Shown: positions 1 to 11,640 of the stretch, in pieces
How the letters are laid out: each line of letters begins with the position of its first letter
How positions within the stretch are numbered: the stretch's first letter is position 1
Source: Symsagittifera roscoffensis
Taxonomy: Eukaryota > Xenacoelomorpha > Acoela > Convolutidae
Assembly (NCBI RefSeq): GCF_963678635.1
Contig: NC_087062.1
Coordinates: 70,707,345 to 70,771,344, forward strand
Direction: 5' to 3'
DNA: 64,000 bases
Translations under genes and position numbers: made by a program
The notes under the pieces: generated by a model
Databases searched by the model: none
The model's input: the letters and a program-made list of their open reading frames with translations, nothing else
What the model was told of the DNA's origin: nothing

Positions 1-736
1 TTTTGTTGTTGTTTTTTGCTTTAAACCTTTTTTCTGCCCTAAATGAGTTTGGCTCATGTTTATTCGGCTTAGTGACCTAGTTTTGAGTCATTTTAAGGGA
101 AACATGGTTTTGTTGTCTACATCTGGATCGCACAAAGCGCTAATTTTTCAATAGAAACTATAGTTCAAGTTTGTCTTGCCAACAATTTTTTTCAGCTTTT
201 TGTCCATTGTTTTGGCTTGATAGGGTTCGGCCTTAGTTTTATCAGCTTTATGTCGGAATGTGCGTGTCTGTGTTTTGAGGGCAAGGGGGACTTTTATAAG
301 TCTAAAGTTTTATTGATTTGTTTTCGGCTTAAAGGATCTCTGCTGAGATATTTTCGGCTTTTTAACCGCTTGATAAGTATTATTTCAATACTAATTTCCC
401 ATTCTATTGTCTGTGCATCTTTATATTTCAAAACTAGCCTTATTTGTTTTGATCGATCTAGTTATACTGATTTTTTCCGACTTTGCGGCTTTCTTGATGT
501 GTATCGCAAGTGGTGCGAAGCTCAGCTTCCCCTGTGTTTAAATTTTTTTTTAATTTCCATTTAGCAGTTTTATCAGATTTTGGGGTTGCTACTTGCAATT
601 TAAACAAGAGCGGATTCAGATTTTTCGAGGCGTTTTGTTTTAAAAAAGTCCAAAATTGTAGGCTTCCCATCAAAACTAGTGTTCATTGATACCTTCAGAA
701 AAGTTTAAAGTTCGGTTGGACGAAAAGGTTTCAAAT
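1..736. other. AT-rich stretch without gene, dispersed repeat
   Basis: No coding exon is convincing here. The segment shares phrases with 5150-5330 and 6580-6660 (a 'ggctta.tgacct' motif, a 'tttcggctt...ccgctt' motif, and a 'gcgaag...cagctt' motif followed by 'ctgtgt'). That indicates an old dispersed repeat family. The 115-residue open frame at 217-564 lies inside this repeat and has a biased F/L/S composition. I searched by eye for the missing first carrier repeat of the downstream SLC25A38-like gene and did not find it. Confidence 0.5.
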
Positions 737-744
737 GGTAAAAT

Positions 745-1182
745 CAGGGGCGGATTTAGGGGGGGCGGGGGCAGACGTCCCCCCCCCCCCCCCTCAGGGA
801 TTCGACTCCCTGCCGACCCAAAAGGTCCCCCTTTTGGTACTTCTTAAGAAATCCATTTTTGGCTGACCGGTCCTGAGTTTTTTTTCTAAAGGCGCCTTTG
901 GCGCCAATATATACTAACTTTGAGGGGCAGAGCCCGCCCCCCAAAAAAAAAGTGTTTTTTTTTGTCAAAATTTTCCAGTGCCCAAGAACGGCTTTTTTGA
1001 CCTGTTTTTTCAAAACTTTACCTGAGGCGCAGAAATTTTGGTCAAAACAGCGTCGTTTTATTGCTCTAGGAGAGTTTGTAAAATCAATTTGTTCGACCTA
1101 AAAAAAAAGGTCGCCAAAATTTTCGACAATTTTTTGGAAATCCGCACCCTCCCCCCTTGAGAAAATCCTAGATCCGCCCCTG
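745..1182. mobile_element. hAT-type MITE with 8-bp target site duplication
   Basis: The element begins CAGGGGCGGATTTAGG and ends CCTAGATCCGCCCCTG, giving 16-bp terminal inverted repeats with one mismatch. It is flanked on both sides by the identical octamer GGTAAAAT (737-744 and 1183-1190). An 8-bp duplication plus CAGGG termini is the hallmark of hAT-superfamily insertions. At 438 bp with no transposase it is non-autonomous. A poly-G/poly-C run follows the left terminus. Relatives lie at 26093-26534, 30010-30162 and 62230-62588. Confidence 0.85.
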
Positions 1183-1271
1183 GGTAAAATAGTTACAAAT
1201 ATGGAATTATAGGGCGATAAAAGTGACAAATCTGCTTCCTGTTTTGAAAATTATAGTATAAATATTTTAAG

Positions 1272-1903
1272 GATTTTGGCGCGGAACCACAGTTTCACTC
1301 TACCGGAACATGGGAGGCATGTCCGTATTTTACCCTTCGCTTTACTTCATTCAGTCTTCCGTCTACGGAAACGACAAGCCATCGCCTCTGGGCTCTTTTC
1401 TCGTAGGTGGATTAGTCCGGTCAGTTAATTGTGTCATTTTTTGTCCACTCAACGTAGTAAAAACGAGAGTGGAAAGTGGCACTACAAATTTTGGAATTAT
1501 GCGGACCTTGATGGCAATTTATCATCAAGAAGGTGTTGTTAAGTTATTCAGTGGACTCTTGCCGACTATTGCGCGAGACCTGCCGCATGCTGGTCTGAAC
1601 ATTATGTTCTACTGGGAATTCAAATCAAGAATGCCAGGCGATAATGTTTTAGCTGACTCCTCAATCGCAGCTTTTGTGGCCTCGTTTCTCAGTTGCCTTG
1701 TCACTCATCCGTCTGATGTTGTGAAAACAAATATGCAGAATAAACCTGATAGGTATCCGAATATTAAAGCGACGTGCAGTAGTTTGTGGAGGAAAAGAAG
1801 ATTCTACGGGTTCTATCTGGGCTTTGTACCGAGAACGGGTAGAAAAGTGCTGCTCTCAATCATAAATTGGGTTGTGTTGGAATTTATAGTCACTGTTTTT
1901 TGA
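1272..1903 (+). CDS. SLC25A38: SLC25A38-like mitochondrial glycine carrier, 3' exon (partial)
   Basis: This is the C-terminal two thirds (about 209 residues) of a mitochondrial carrier, placed in the inner membrane. In SLC25A38/Hem25 relatives it imports glycine for heme synthesis. The reading frame is open from an intron acceptor (AG at 1270-1271), so the ATG at 1310 is internal. The upstream codons FWRGTTVSLYRN match the end of carrier repeat 1. Repeat 2 has PLNVVKTRVESG, where the usual Asp/Glu of PX[DE]XX[KR] is Asn; as I recall, vertebrate SLC25A38 also has an atypical motif there. Repeat 3 has the regular PSDVVKTNMQ. LFSGLLPTIARDLPHAGL is the family's repeat-2 signature. The first roughly 100 residues must be encoded upstream of the window. 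The gene ends in TGA, followed by poly(A) signals. Confidence 0.85.
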
Positions 1904-1976
1904 TTATCTGTTAAAAGGATTGGGGTAATTAGAAGACTGAAATTGAAATCGGAAGTAGTTCGATGACATAATTGGA

Positions 1977-1982
1977 AATAAA
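1977..1982 (+). promoter_or_regulatory. poly(A) signal AATAAA of the carrier gene
   Basis: AATAAA lies 74 bases after the stop codon of the carrier exon. A second copy lies at 2025-2030. Either could direct 3' end formation. Confidence 0.6.
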
Positions 1983-2030
1983 AATGTTTTTGATTCCGAT
2001 AGTTACTAGAATTTTATGTATAAAAATAAA

Positions 2031-2889
2031 GGTTTCTACCGCCGCTTTGTTGACCGGAGCAATAACTACTTGAGATTACTTACATGTTACCCTCGGGTCC
2101 TTATGTCCCTGTTTGTTTATTATAACTTCATTTTAACAAGAAATCGATATTAGAATCAGTCTTCTAATTGAACTATCTCGACCTGAGTTGAAATTGAAAT
2201 TGTTTTTATGAGCTATTTTGAACGTAGTTATAATTTCGTATACGAGTCTAATTTTAGCCTTGACTTTGATAATCAATTTTGTGTACCTTTGTTTCTTTTG
2301 ACCTCCGGGACAAGTTTACAAGTTGTGGTATGTTATCGAACCCAAGGCTTGTAGTCATCCGTGATCTATTTGGTCTTTATTTAAAAACATACGTCGAAAT
2401 TAGATTGGGCAATAATGACTGACGCCTTTGGCAATCAAAGTTTATGAAATGAAATTAATGAAAGGAAAAGGATACGAGCAATAATCGCCCCATGAGATCA
2501 CGTTGGCTTAGATCATCAATTGTATGGCACCATACATGTGCTTTTAGTTTCAGTGGAATATTCTGTGATTTTGATTTGACCGATGTGTTTAATTTCAGAT
2601 TTGCTTGTCCTTGTTTGCGTTTAACTGCTGGTCAGGGACGACGCATACTCGCTTGAATTGAATTGCATTCTGACCTGCTTGATTTTGAGTTGTATAATCA
2701 CAGAAACCCAATTCTGGTCTCATATCAATAGAGACAAACGCTAGTTGGCGCAAACTACTTAACGAATTTCATTTGCAATAGCGGTCTTGAATTTATTGTG
2801 TTTGAAGTGAGTCGACCTTGGGTGACCCTGAGCTAATCTTATCTCATCTGACTGTAAATCACATTAAACTGCCACCAAGGTTCACTTAA
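2031..2889. other. Intergenic region / ELOVL 5' flank
   Basis: This 860-bp spacer separates the carrier poly(A) signals from the elongase start codon. No coding exon, repeat family or clear core promoter element was recognised. The ELOVL promoter and 5' UTR should lie here, unless further 5' UTR exons are hidden. Confidence 0.45.
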
Positions 2890-2905
2890 ATGAAATAAGC
2901 GTGAA

Positions 2906-3236
2906 ATGAGTCCATCCAGCTCCAACGCTTCCGCAGTGGAGAAGACCTTCGGGTCGTTTCTCGAGTATGTCTCGTGGGAAAAGGAACTCTTCTACAGCAA
3001 CACTTTCCCTCTAAGTGAGAAGTACCCGATGATAGGGGTTGATTCAATCATAGCGGCTGAAGTGATCTATGCTATCTTGCTGTGGTGGGGATTGTCGAGG
3101 ATGAGGGCAGACAAGAAGCCCCTCATCACTGACGGAAGAATGGCTTTGAGAGTCTATAATGCAAGCCAAGTGGTCCTGTCATTCTACATCTCATACTTAG
3201 CTACTGGAACTTATTTCAAGAAACTTCTCAAATCTG
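2906..3236 (+). CDS. ELOVL: ELOVL fatty-acid elongase, exon 1
   Basis: First exon of a complete four-exon elongase (2906-3236, 12029-12239, 12933-13093, 15885-16147; 966 nt, 321 aa). ELOVL proteins are multi-pass ER enzymes that condense malonyl-CoA with fatty acyl-CoA, the first step of chain elongation. Exon 1 encodes residues 1-110: a hydrophilic N-terminus, a membrane segment near 45-62, the basic stretch RMRADKKPLI, and VYNASQVVLSFYISYL, which matches the family's 'YN..+V..S' region. It ends in a strong donor (CTG|GTAAGA, phase 1). The frame continues open to 3382, but this tail is unlike any elongase. A two-codon upstream ORF (ATG AAA TAA, 2890-2898) sits just before the start. The sequence looks closest to PUFA-type ELOVL2/5 proteins, but this is not tested. 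Confidence 0.88.
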
Positions 3237-3909
3237 GTAAGAAGGATGGTAGGACGTTATTATCACCCGTGCGATTAGCAAGGGTATTGCAACCAGGTGT
3301 TAGATTTGCCCCTGAGCAACCCAGCAAAATACAACTTTCGTCAGTTTACTTCATAAACAAATCCACTTCTTGTGCCTCATAGTGAGCGTTTGGTGCAGAA
3401 ATGTCGCTCATGCTTGGGACGTCGTAGGTCGGACGTCGAGGCCAGACAGAAGATGTGCTTTTTGCAAATTGGAGTTGTTTTTTTTTGGAAAATTTAAGTG
3501 ACTGACTATCCTTTTCTGTACGCTTAATTTTTGTCTGATTATTTTCCACAGCGTGAACTTTTCTTGTGCTGTAAGCTTTTTTTTGCTTAAAGTTTAATTC
3601 GGTTTAAATGGTTTCGGTTTTTGTTACATTGTTTTTTTTTGCTTCATATTGTGTCGTTTGAAAGCAAAAATATTATATTGTTTCTGCTCCTCGGGGTCAG
3701 GGCACTTTTTTTTGGCTTTTTTGGATCGAGATTGCGTTTATCACTGTTCCCCCATACTCAACCTTTTCCAACGTTGTTCCAAATTTGTTTCAAAAAGACT
3801 ATCGAATCAAAAATTCAGTTACATTTTATTGATTCTTGTTTTCTGAGAAAGTTTTGCGGTTGAAAGCAGTGTCGTATATCGACATGGTTAATACGATTTT
3901 TAGGTTTTT

Positions 3910-4357
3910 GTTCCGACTTTCGTAATGAAAGTAACGGAATATTCGTGCTCGGAGTGGTTTTTTTCTTGGGGCAACTTTCGACGTTTTAACTAGTTTTGAT
4001 GGAATTATATCATATCATTCAAAAGGTACTGTTGTCATGATCTTAAATTTGAAAAGATATTTCACTTGTGATCATTTTTCGTAAAGTTATGTGGGTTTAA
4101 AGATTGCCTTTTGGCCAATTTGGTACAATTAACGTGCGAAATATTTCGCGCTATTAACGCGTAAGTGGAGATTTAATCCGTCTTAGAAATCGTTCCAAAT
4201 TGGTTGAAGGAAGCTTATTTGCCATAATTGATTTGTTACTAGGAGCGAAATGTATCACTTTGTACTTTATATGGCGTGTGGGGTGATGATTTTTGCAGAA
4301 AAAAAACTATTTGATTTTTAACATTTAATTTTTACTGTTGTTACTGTTCCATAGACC
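3910..4357 (+). repeat. Dispersed repeat, copy 1 (palindromic head)
   Basis: Starts GTTCCGACTTTCGTAATGAAAG and runs to 'ccatagac'. A second + copy lies at 14362-14817, with head TTTCGTAACGAAA. A truncated minus-strand copy lies at 39380-39640, and a short fragment near 54181-54235. Shared internal phrases include 'ggagatttaatccg' and 'gaaggaagcttatttgcc'. No ORF is present. The class is unknown. Confidence 0.7.
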
Positions 4358-4504
4358 TTAAGAGGTAGTCGTAACATTCAGGGCCTCGCACTGATACGAG
4401 CAGTCTTGTTATCTGTTGTACGCAATTTATTGTGTAATTGCTCTAAGTGTTTTGATTTACTGATATTGATTGTAATTTTACTAGCCTTATCGGTGATTAT
4501 TTTT

Positions 4505-4986
4505 AAGAGTAATGAACGCAGTGAAGACTCTTATATAGGTCTTGCTGATTTGTTTTTTTTCAGGAAAAAGTCTTAAAATGTGCCTAAAAGTCTCTAATAA
4601 CCACAGATGGGCATTTATACATATTGATGCATTTATGGATGCACTTAGGTATATATGCCTTTTTTGAGTTCACTTGAAATTAATCAGCTGAAAGTTACAT
4701 AAAATGCAATGTGCAAAGTTACATAAAATGCGAACTTGGAAATGGCGCGAAAAAACGTGAACGATTTCTAGTTTCGAAAGTGTAATTTTATTTTCAGATT
4801 GCCAGCGGAATAAAAACTTTACCTGTTGACTCAGTTTTCTCAAGTTGGGTTAATGTTATCAAAAAGCGCCAATCATAAATCGTTCTAGAAATTTAAAGAG
4901 GTTAAAATGCAGCAATTTTTTTTGAATTTCGAAAGATTTTTAAAATTAAAGTCAGTGTTTTTTTTTAACTTTCGTTCATTACTCTT
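4505..4986. mobile_element. MITE family 2, copy 1 (best preserved)
   Basis: Begins AAGAGTAATGAACG and ends with the exact reverse complement CGTTCATTACTCTT, a perfect 14-bp inverted repeat around 482 bp. Diverged copies lie at 12412-12886, 13765-14161 and 28506-28805, and related pieces are built into the array at 7862-11640 and at 31200-31560. A shared tail ('ttttccaatcttcg') extends beyond the right repeat, so the true terminus may lie further out. No transposase is encoded and no clear target duplication is seen. Confidence 0.7.
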
Positions 4987-5544
4987 TTCCAATCTTCGAT
5001 AAGCTTTTTTGCCCAATTGATTTCGGTCTATATCTTATAGGCTTAGTGGCATTATATTGCGTCGACCGATGAACTTTTTCGTGTGTGGGTATTTTGATGG
5101 GGAGAGGGACTCGAAGATGTTAACTAGTTTTTATATCTCTTTTATTTTTTTTTCGGCTGGAATGGTTTCTGCTCATGTACTTTCGGCTTTGTTTACCGCT
5201 TGGTAAAAATTTTTCTGATGCTACTTTCACATTTTTTTCTGGATTTTTCCCCAATTGTAAGGCTAGTAGTGCATAGGCTCCGCTTCGCAGCTGTGTTTAA
5301 TTTGTTGCGATAGAGCGTTTTTTTTTCAAAATTGATGTCTTAGAATTTTTTGAGTAGGTTTAGGAAGCAGCTCTTCCTTTTTACGCTAGCCAGCAGCTAG
5401 TATATTATTATTACTTAACCCGCAAATAAAAGTGTTCGTTAAAAATGTTCACTTGTGTGTGACTTTTTGCTATAATCACGATCTGTAGCATTGAACATTT
5501 CATAGCATCTGTTCTCGGCTTTATTTGTGGCTTGTGTCGGTGAT

Positions 5545-5640
5545 GGACTAATCGTCTGTGGCTGAGTGGTTAGTGTGTGAGACTCAAATTTCTAGGTCGT
5601 AGTTTCGAGTCCGATACGTCGCCGAATTTTCACTAATCCG
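5545..5640 (+). repeat. tRNA-Leu(CAA)-like SINE head or tRNA pseudogene
   Basis: Contains an A-box-like TGGCTGAGTGGTTAGTG and a B-box-like TTTCGAGTCC about 35 bases later. The intervening anticodon-loop-like CTCAAAT gives anticodon CAA after U33. Acceptor and T stems do not pair well, so this is not a functional tRNA. It resembles the minus-strand segment at 40765-40842 (shared 'agactcaa...ctag'). Confidence 0.5.
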
Positions 5641-7861
5641 AGGTTGATTTTTACTTTTTGTTATTGCTCTTGCTTTTTGGCCGTGTTCTGGCTAGTGTTT
5701 GCGAAGAGCAGCTTCACCTCTGTGTAGAAGTCTTGCTTTTAATTATGAAACATGAAGTTGTGTGCTATTGGTCTTTGTTAAGTTCTGACTTTTGAAGAAT
5801 AAAAACGAAGATCTGAAACTCATTCGTTATGGAGGTATGACCATATTAGATAAGATTTTACAATTTCCCGAAAAACCTGGGAAAAATTTGTTGTTGCTCC
5901 TGTTTCAGATTAAATTGTTGCGTAAAAGCCAGTGGTACAGTGCTCTCAAATTTTTGGTTTGTTTTGCGCGTAATTTTTTGAAATTCCTTATTGCTTCGTT
6001 TTCAGACTCCAATCAATTTTGCATGTTGAAGGAGTCTAAATATTGTTGAAAAAAGTTACGTTAATTTTCTATCATTAGTTGACTATTGTGGAATAAAGTT
6101 GAGTTTCTAGAGTATTGTGAAGGCTAATTACGCTTGCGATTAGCCAGCGTTATCAAACTGGAATATAGAGTTTTTTCGGTTGACAACTTGTTTTACAGAA
6201 TCGCATATATCTTGGTTCATGATGAATTCAAACTTCTATGCGTTCCCGGCATACTTACCCTGGAGGTAACGAATATGCCTGGGACAGCAAAGTTCATGGT
6301 TTAAAAAGCTGACCAGGACCCGTTTTTTTAAAACAGAAAACAATCTCTTCAAATAAAATTGTCGGCCAATTATTTGTCTGCTTATCTGTTGTCGGCTCAG
6401 TTGTCACCTCTTGAAATCGTTTTTTTTATTTACGCGAATTTTTCGTGAATAAAAAGAAATCACTTTTGTTGCTTTTTGTGTTTAATTTACTCATTTAGTT
6501 TGTTATTTTACTTACCTTGTCTTCGTATTTCCATCTTCGGTTTTTCTGTTTCGGTTAAAAAAAATTCATCGGCCCAAATTATTTCGGCCCATTTTTTATT
6601 GGCTTAATGACCTAAATTTAGGTCGTTTCAAGGGACACACAACTTGAACATTCCCCTCCGCACTTTTCATGTTGGTTGTATGTTTACCCATCGGTTTTTT
6701 GAAATTTCTTTTTCATTTATGGAAAAATTTTTCAAATTCTTTGGAACAATGTTGCTTTTTCTCTAAAACTCCTACTCATTTTCAAAATGGGGTATCAATT
6801 GAAAGATCGTCTTCTCTTCTGGGTGCCTGTATACTCCTATAGAGTCTTTTTTTTACGTGAACACTCAGTCTACAGCCGTCGAAAAAGTCTCTGTGGGAGT
6901 ATATTTGACCCATATTTTTGATATTTTTTCTCGTTTTTCGGAAACCATCCCCTTTCAAATTTGAGTTTTTAGTTTCCATGTATAGAACGGTTTCAATAAA
7001 CTGCCGGCATGAGCGGCTACGCGCAAGTTTTTTTTTGCATTAACATTTTGAATTTTCTCGCAAACTACCCTGCTATATTTGAGATTTTGAGTTCAATTCA
7101 AAGAATGGGCTGTGGGAAGCTCATTTGCTTTAGCGTCCACTCTCAAACTTTAATGACACCAGAAGTTATGGCCCTCAATCTGAGATTTTGCGCTAAATCG
7201 AAATTCCAGGTTGAGTGAATCCCTTCCTAATAAGCAGCTACGCCCTTTTTTCAAACAAAAAGCTATGATTCTCGGAAATGTCATTTTTTGTATTAAAGGA
7301 CAGTTTTTTGGGTTTTTTCGCTAACTATCTTGCCAAGTCCGATATCATAGGTTTAATCGGCACAACACGTTGTTAAAAGCTTGCTTTTATAATTTGCTAC
7401 GCCCAGTTTTTTTCACAATAAACTTTTTCGACAATTACTGTGCCAATTGTCAGGTTAAGTTTCCGAACGACAAAACCGGTTTTAGGAATCTTCTCTGCTT
7501 AAGCGGCCACAACCTTTTCCCTGCAGGAAAAATTCATGAATTTTGAAAATGATTTTGACCGTTTTTTAAAAACTTTTTGTTTTTTCTCAAAATTTAAACA
7601 ATCAAATCTAAGATTAAAATTTCAATTGAAAGAACCGGCGGTTGCGACAATGTTTCCTGCAGAAAAATGTTATCTCTTTGGAAAAATTTATTGTCTCAAA
7701 ATTTTTAACTCTTATTTTTAGTAGAGGAACAAAGGTTTTTGGCAAAGTCCAATTTTTGAATTCACTTTTTTCGTGCAGCATTTTTACAGCAAATTCATTC
7801 AATTACTAACACATACCTCAGCTTCAGCTGGGCTTCTAGTTGATTTTTAGCTAGACATACG

Positions 7862-10800
7862 AAAGTTTTGGTTCACTTAGTTTTTTTTACATCTAATTTT
7901 TTTTCGACGAATGTTTTTTCAATGTTGATCTTGTGTGTTTGTCTGTGTAAACCTCTGAGTTCAAACAGTTGGGATGGCGATGTGGATTGTTTTATCAAAA
8001 CATATCGGATTTCCAACGAGAGAAGACAATATTTCAAGTTTGTTTGTTCGGCTTGCTGGTTCTCGAAATAGATTGTTTCACGGTTAGTCATATGGTCACT
8101 AGTTATAGCGTTGTGAATAATATGGTTTCTTGCTTTTATTGAATATACCGTTGTGAATAATTTGATTTTTTTATAGCGTTGTGATTAATTTGGGTTTTGT
8201 CTAGCTTTTATTCAATATACTTGGTATTTTTGGTTGAGCTTTAGAGGCTTTCTGGTCTGATAAAGTTTCGATTTCATTGTAAAATGGAAAAACTTAAAAA
8301 AGTTAATGTTAAGTTTTACTTCATAAAGATTGTTTCTCTGTTTTGCAAGCTTTCGGACACTCCACTTCAGCTGTATTCGTCAGCTAAAAAACGCACAAAA
8401 TTTCGAAAAACTACATCCAGGCAAAATTACACATCCTTTCAGTACTTCAGTCAACCGAATTGTTCTTTCAAATAAAAAGTTGCATCCTAATTTTTTATAA
8501 AGATTTCTCATTTAATTGAGTTGAATTTTTTCAAGATAATTTTATTGGATGTTACAGCAGTAAAAAAAACAGATTTTTATGTAGGTTGTTTATTTCAAAA
8601 GAGTCAAACGCTCATATTTTTTGTATCTTGAAACTCCAAAATTGGCGAGCCTTTTCGTCTCTTTTCCTGATAATGTTAAAGAGTAGCCGAACACTTATAC
8701 AATTGTCGCTGGAGCAGGAACAATTTTAAGTCAACTAACATAGTGAAATCACTTATACCACGTAGAAGTCGTGTAGTGAAGTTTTCAGGATTGTTTTTGT
8801 ATTTCACGGCAAATCTGATATTTTGACATTTGCTTTCTTACTTTCAATTCAATTGTTTAAAGGAAAGCAAGGTACGCTTTCCAATAATGAAAGCAGAAAT
8901 GGCGCAAAAAATATTTGTTTTCCAGCAGAATAAATTTTTATTCGACTCACGTTTTTTATGTTCGTGTTGTATGTTTGTCTGTATAATTGTTTGAGTTCAA
9001 ACGGTTGGGATGGCCTGGATAGTTTTATCAAAACTTATCAGGTTTCCAACGGGAGAAGGCAATGTTTCAAGTTTGTTTGTTCGGCTTGCTGGTTCTCCTT
9101 GAAAAAGCTTGTTTCACGGTTATTCACTTGGTCCCTATTTTTGAATAATCCGAGACAGGGCCAAATCGGTTGAGAGTTGATAAATATCAAAAATTACTTG
9201 TTAATTATTTTTTTTTCCAATTTCTTCTCATTTAATTTTAATTCGTTCATGAATCCTGGTCCTTGTTTATGCCATATTCTTTTTTTTGTTTCATTCAATC
9301 ATTCGTTTTGTACTTTCTGTTGATTTTTTTGTCTTTTTTTACGAGAAAGCACGGGCATTATAATTATTCAGTGGTGTTAATCGTTCAAATATTTTTATAG
9401 CGTTGTGAATAATTTGCTTTTTGTCTTGCTTTCGTTCAACATACTTGGTATTTTTGGTTGAGCGTTAGAGGCTTTCTGGTCCGATAAGGTTTCGATTTCA
9501 TTGTAAAATGCGTAAACTTAAAAAAGTTGATGTTAAGTTTTACTTTATACAGATTGTTTCTCTGTTTCGCAAGCTTTCGGACGCTCCACTTCAGCTGTAT
9601 TCGTCAACTAAAAAACGCACCAAATTTAAAAAAAAACTACCAACAGGCAAAATTTCAAATCCTTTTAGTACTTGTCAACGGAGTTGTTCTTTCAAATAAA
9701 AATGTTTCATCCTAATTTTATAGATTTCTCATTATTTTGAATTGAAGTTTTTAATAGATGACTTTAATAGATGTTACAGCGATACAAAAACTGATTTGCT
9801 CGTAGAGTGTTTGTTTCAAAAGAGTCAAACGATCATATTTCTTGTATCTTGTATCTCTTAAAATTGGCTAGCGGTTTCGTCTCATTTCCTGATAATATTA
9901 AAGAGTAGCTGAATACTTACAATTGTCGCTTGACCAACGACAATTTTCAGTCTTTGAACGTAGTGAAGTCAATTATATAGGTCCTGTTGATTTTTTCAGG
10001 ATTGTTTTTTTCACGGCAAATCTTGATGTTTTGCCGTTGATCTTCGATTTTTTACTTTCAATTCATTTGCTTAAAGGAAAGCTAGGTACGCTCTCCAAGT
10101 ATGAAAACAGAAATGGCGCAAAAAATAATTATTTTGATGCAGAATTATTTTAGTTTGACTTATGTTTTTTCAATGTTGGAGTTGTTTCTTTGTCTGTGTA
10201 AATGTTGGAGTTCAAACGGTTGGGATGACGTGAATAATTGTATCAAAAATTATTGGTTTTCCAGCGAGTGAAGGCAATGTTTCAAGTTTGTTTCTTCGGC
10301 TTGCTGGTTCTCCTTGAAAAAGCTTGTTTCACGGTTATTCATTTGGTCCCTAGTTTTGAATAATCCGAGACATGGCCAAATCGGTTGAGAGTTGATAAAA
10401 TATCAAAAACTACTGAGTCCAATTATTTTTTTTCCAATTTCTTCTCATTTAATTTCACTCGTTCATGAATCCTGGTCCTTGTTTATGCCACATTATTTTT
10501 TGTTTCATTCAATCATTCGTTTTGTTCTTTCTGTTGATTTTTTGCCTTTTTTTTTACGAGAAAGCATGTGCATTATAATTATTCAGTGGCGTTAACCGTT
10601 TAAATAATTTTATAGCGTTGTGATTATTTTGGTTTTTGTCTTGCTTTCGTTCAATATAGTTGGTATTTTTGGTTAAGCGTTAGAGGCTTTCTGGTCTGAT
10701 TAGGTGCCGATTTCTTTGTAAAATGGAAAACTCAAAAAAGTTAATGTTAAGTTTTATTTTATACAGATTGTTTCTCTGTTTTGCAAGCTTTCGGACACTC

Positions 10801-11640
10801 CACTTCAGCTGTATTCGTCAGCTAAAAAACGCACAACATTTCGAAAAACTACATCTAAGCAAAATTATACATCCTTTCAGTACTTCAGTCAACCGAATTG
10901 TTCTTTCAAATAAAAATTTTCATCCTAATTTTTTATAAAGATTTCTGATTTAGTTTAATTGAATTTTACCTAGATCATTTAATTGGATGTTACAGCAGTA
11001 AAAAACTGATTTTTCTGTAGGTTGTTTATTTCAAAAGAGTCAAACGCTCATATTTTTTGTATCTTGAAACTCTAAAATTGGCGAGCCTATTCGTCTCTTT
11101 TCCTGATAATATTAAAGAGTAGCCGAACACTTATACAATTGTCGCTGGAGCAGGAACAATTTTAAGTCAACTAACATAGTGAAATCACTTATACCACGTA
11201 GAAGTCGTGTAGTGAAGTTTTCAGGATTGTTTTTGTATTTCTTCACGGCAAATTTGATATTTTGACATTCGCTTTCTTACTTTCAATTCAATTGTTTAAA
11301 GGAAAGCAAGGTACGCTTTCCAATAATGAAAGCAGAAATGGCGCAAAAATTTTTTTGTTTTCCAGCAGAATAACTTTTTATTCGACCCATGTTTTTTTTA
11401 TGTTGTATGTTTCTCTGTATAATTGTTTGAGTTCAAAAGGTTGGGATGGCGTGGATAGTTTTATCAAAACTTATCAGATTTCCAACGAGAGAAGCTTGTT
11501 TCACGGTTAGTCATATAATCCCAGGTTTTGAATAATCCGAGACAGGGCCAAATCGATTGAGAGTTGATAAATATCAAAAACTACTGAGTCCAATGAATTT
11601 TTTTTCCAATTTCTTATTTAATTTTACTCGTTCATAACCT
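7862..11640 (+). repeat. Tandem array of about 1.2-kb units in ELOVL intron 1
   Basis: The junction phrase 'tatagcgttgtga' recurs near 8172, 9398 and 10611, giving unit spacings of about 1226 and 1213 bp. A partial unit lies upstream (from about 7862) and a truncated one downstream. Units share 'cttggtatttttggtt', 'cactccacttcagctg' and 'gagttcaaacggttgg'. Each unit includes a diverged piece of MITE family 2. A 63-codon frame (8284-8475; 9508-9699) recurs, but it is shifted by one base in unit 3 (10723-10938), so it is unlikely to be under coding selection. Confidence 0.8.

Noticed and set aside
217-564. 115-codon + strand frame at the left edge
   Set aside because: F/L/S-biased translation inside a dispersed repeat; no domain and no match to the missing N-terminal part of the carrier.
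8284-9699. Conserved 63-codon ORF in the 1.2-kb repeat units as a real small gene
   Set aside because: The third unit has a one-base shift that changes most of the product; conservation follows DNA identity of the repeat, not codon position.
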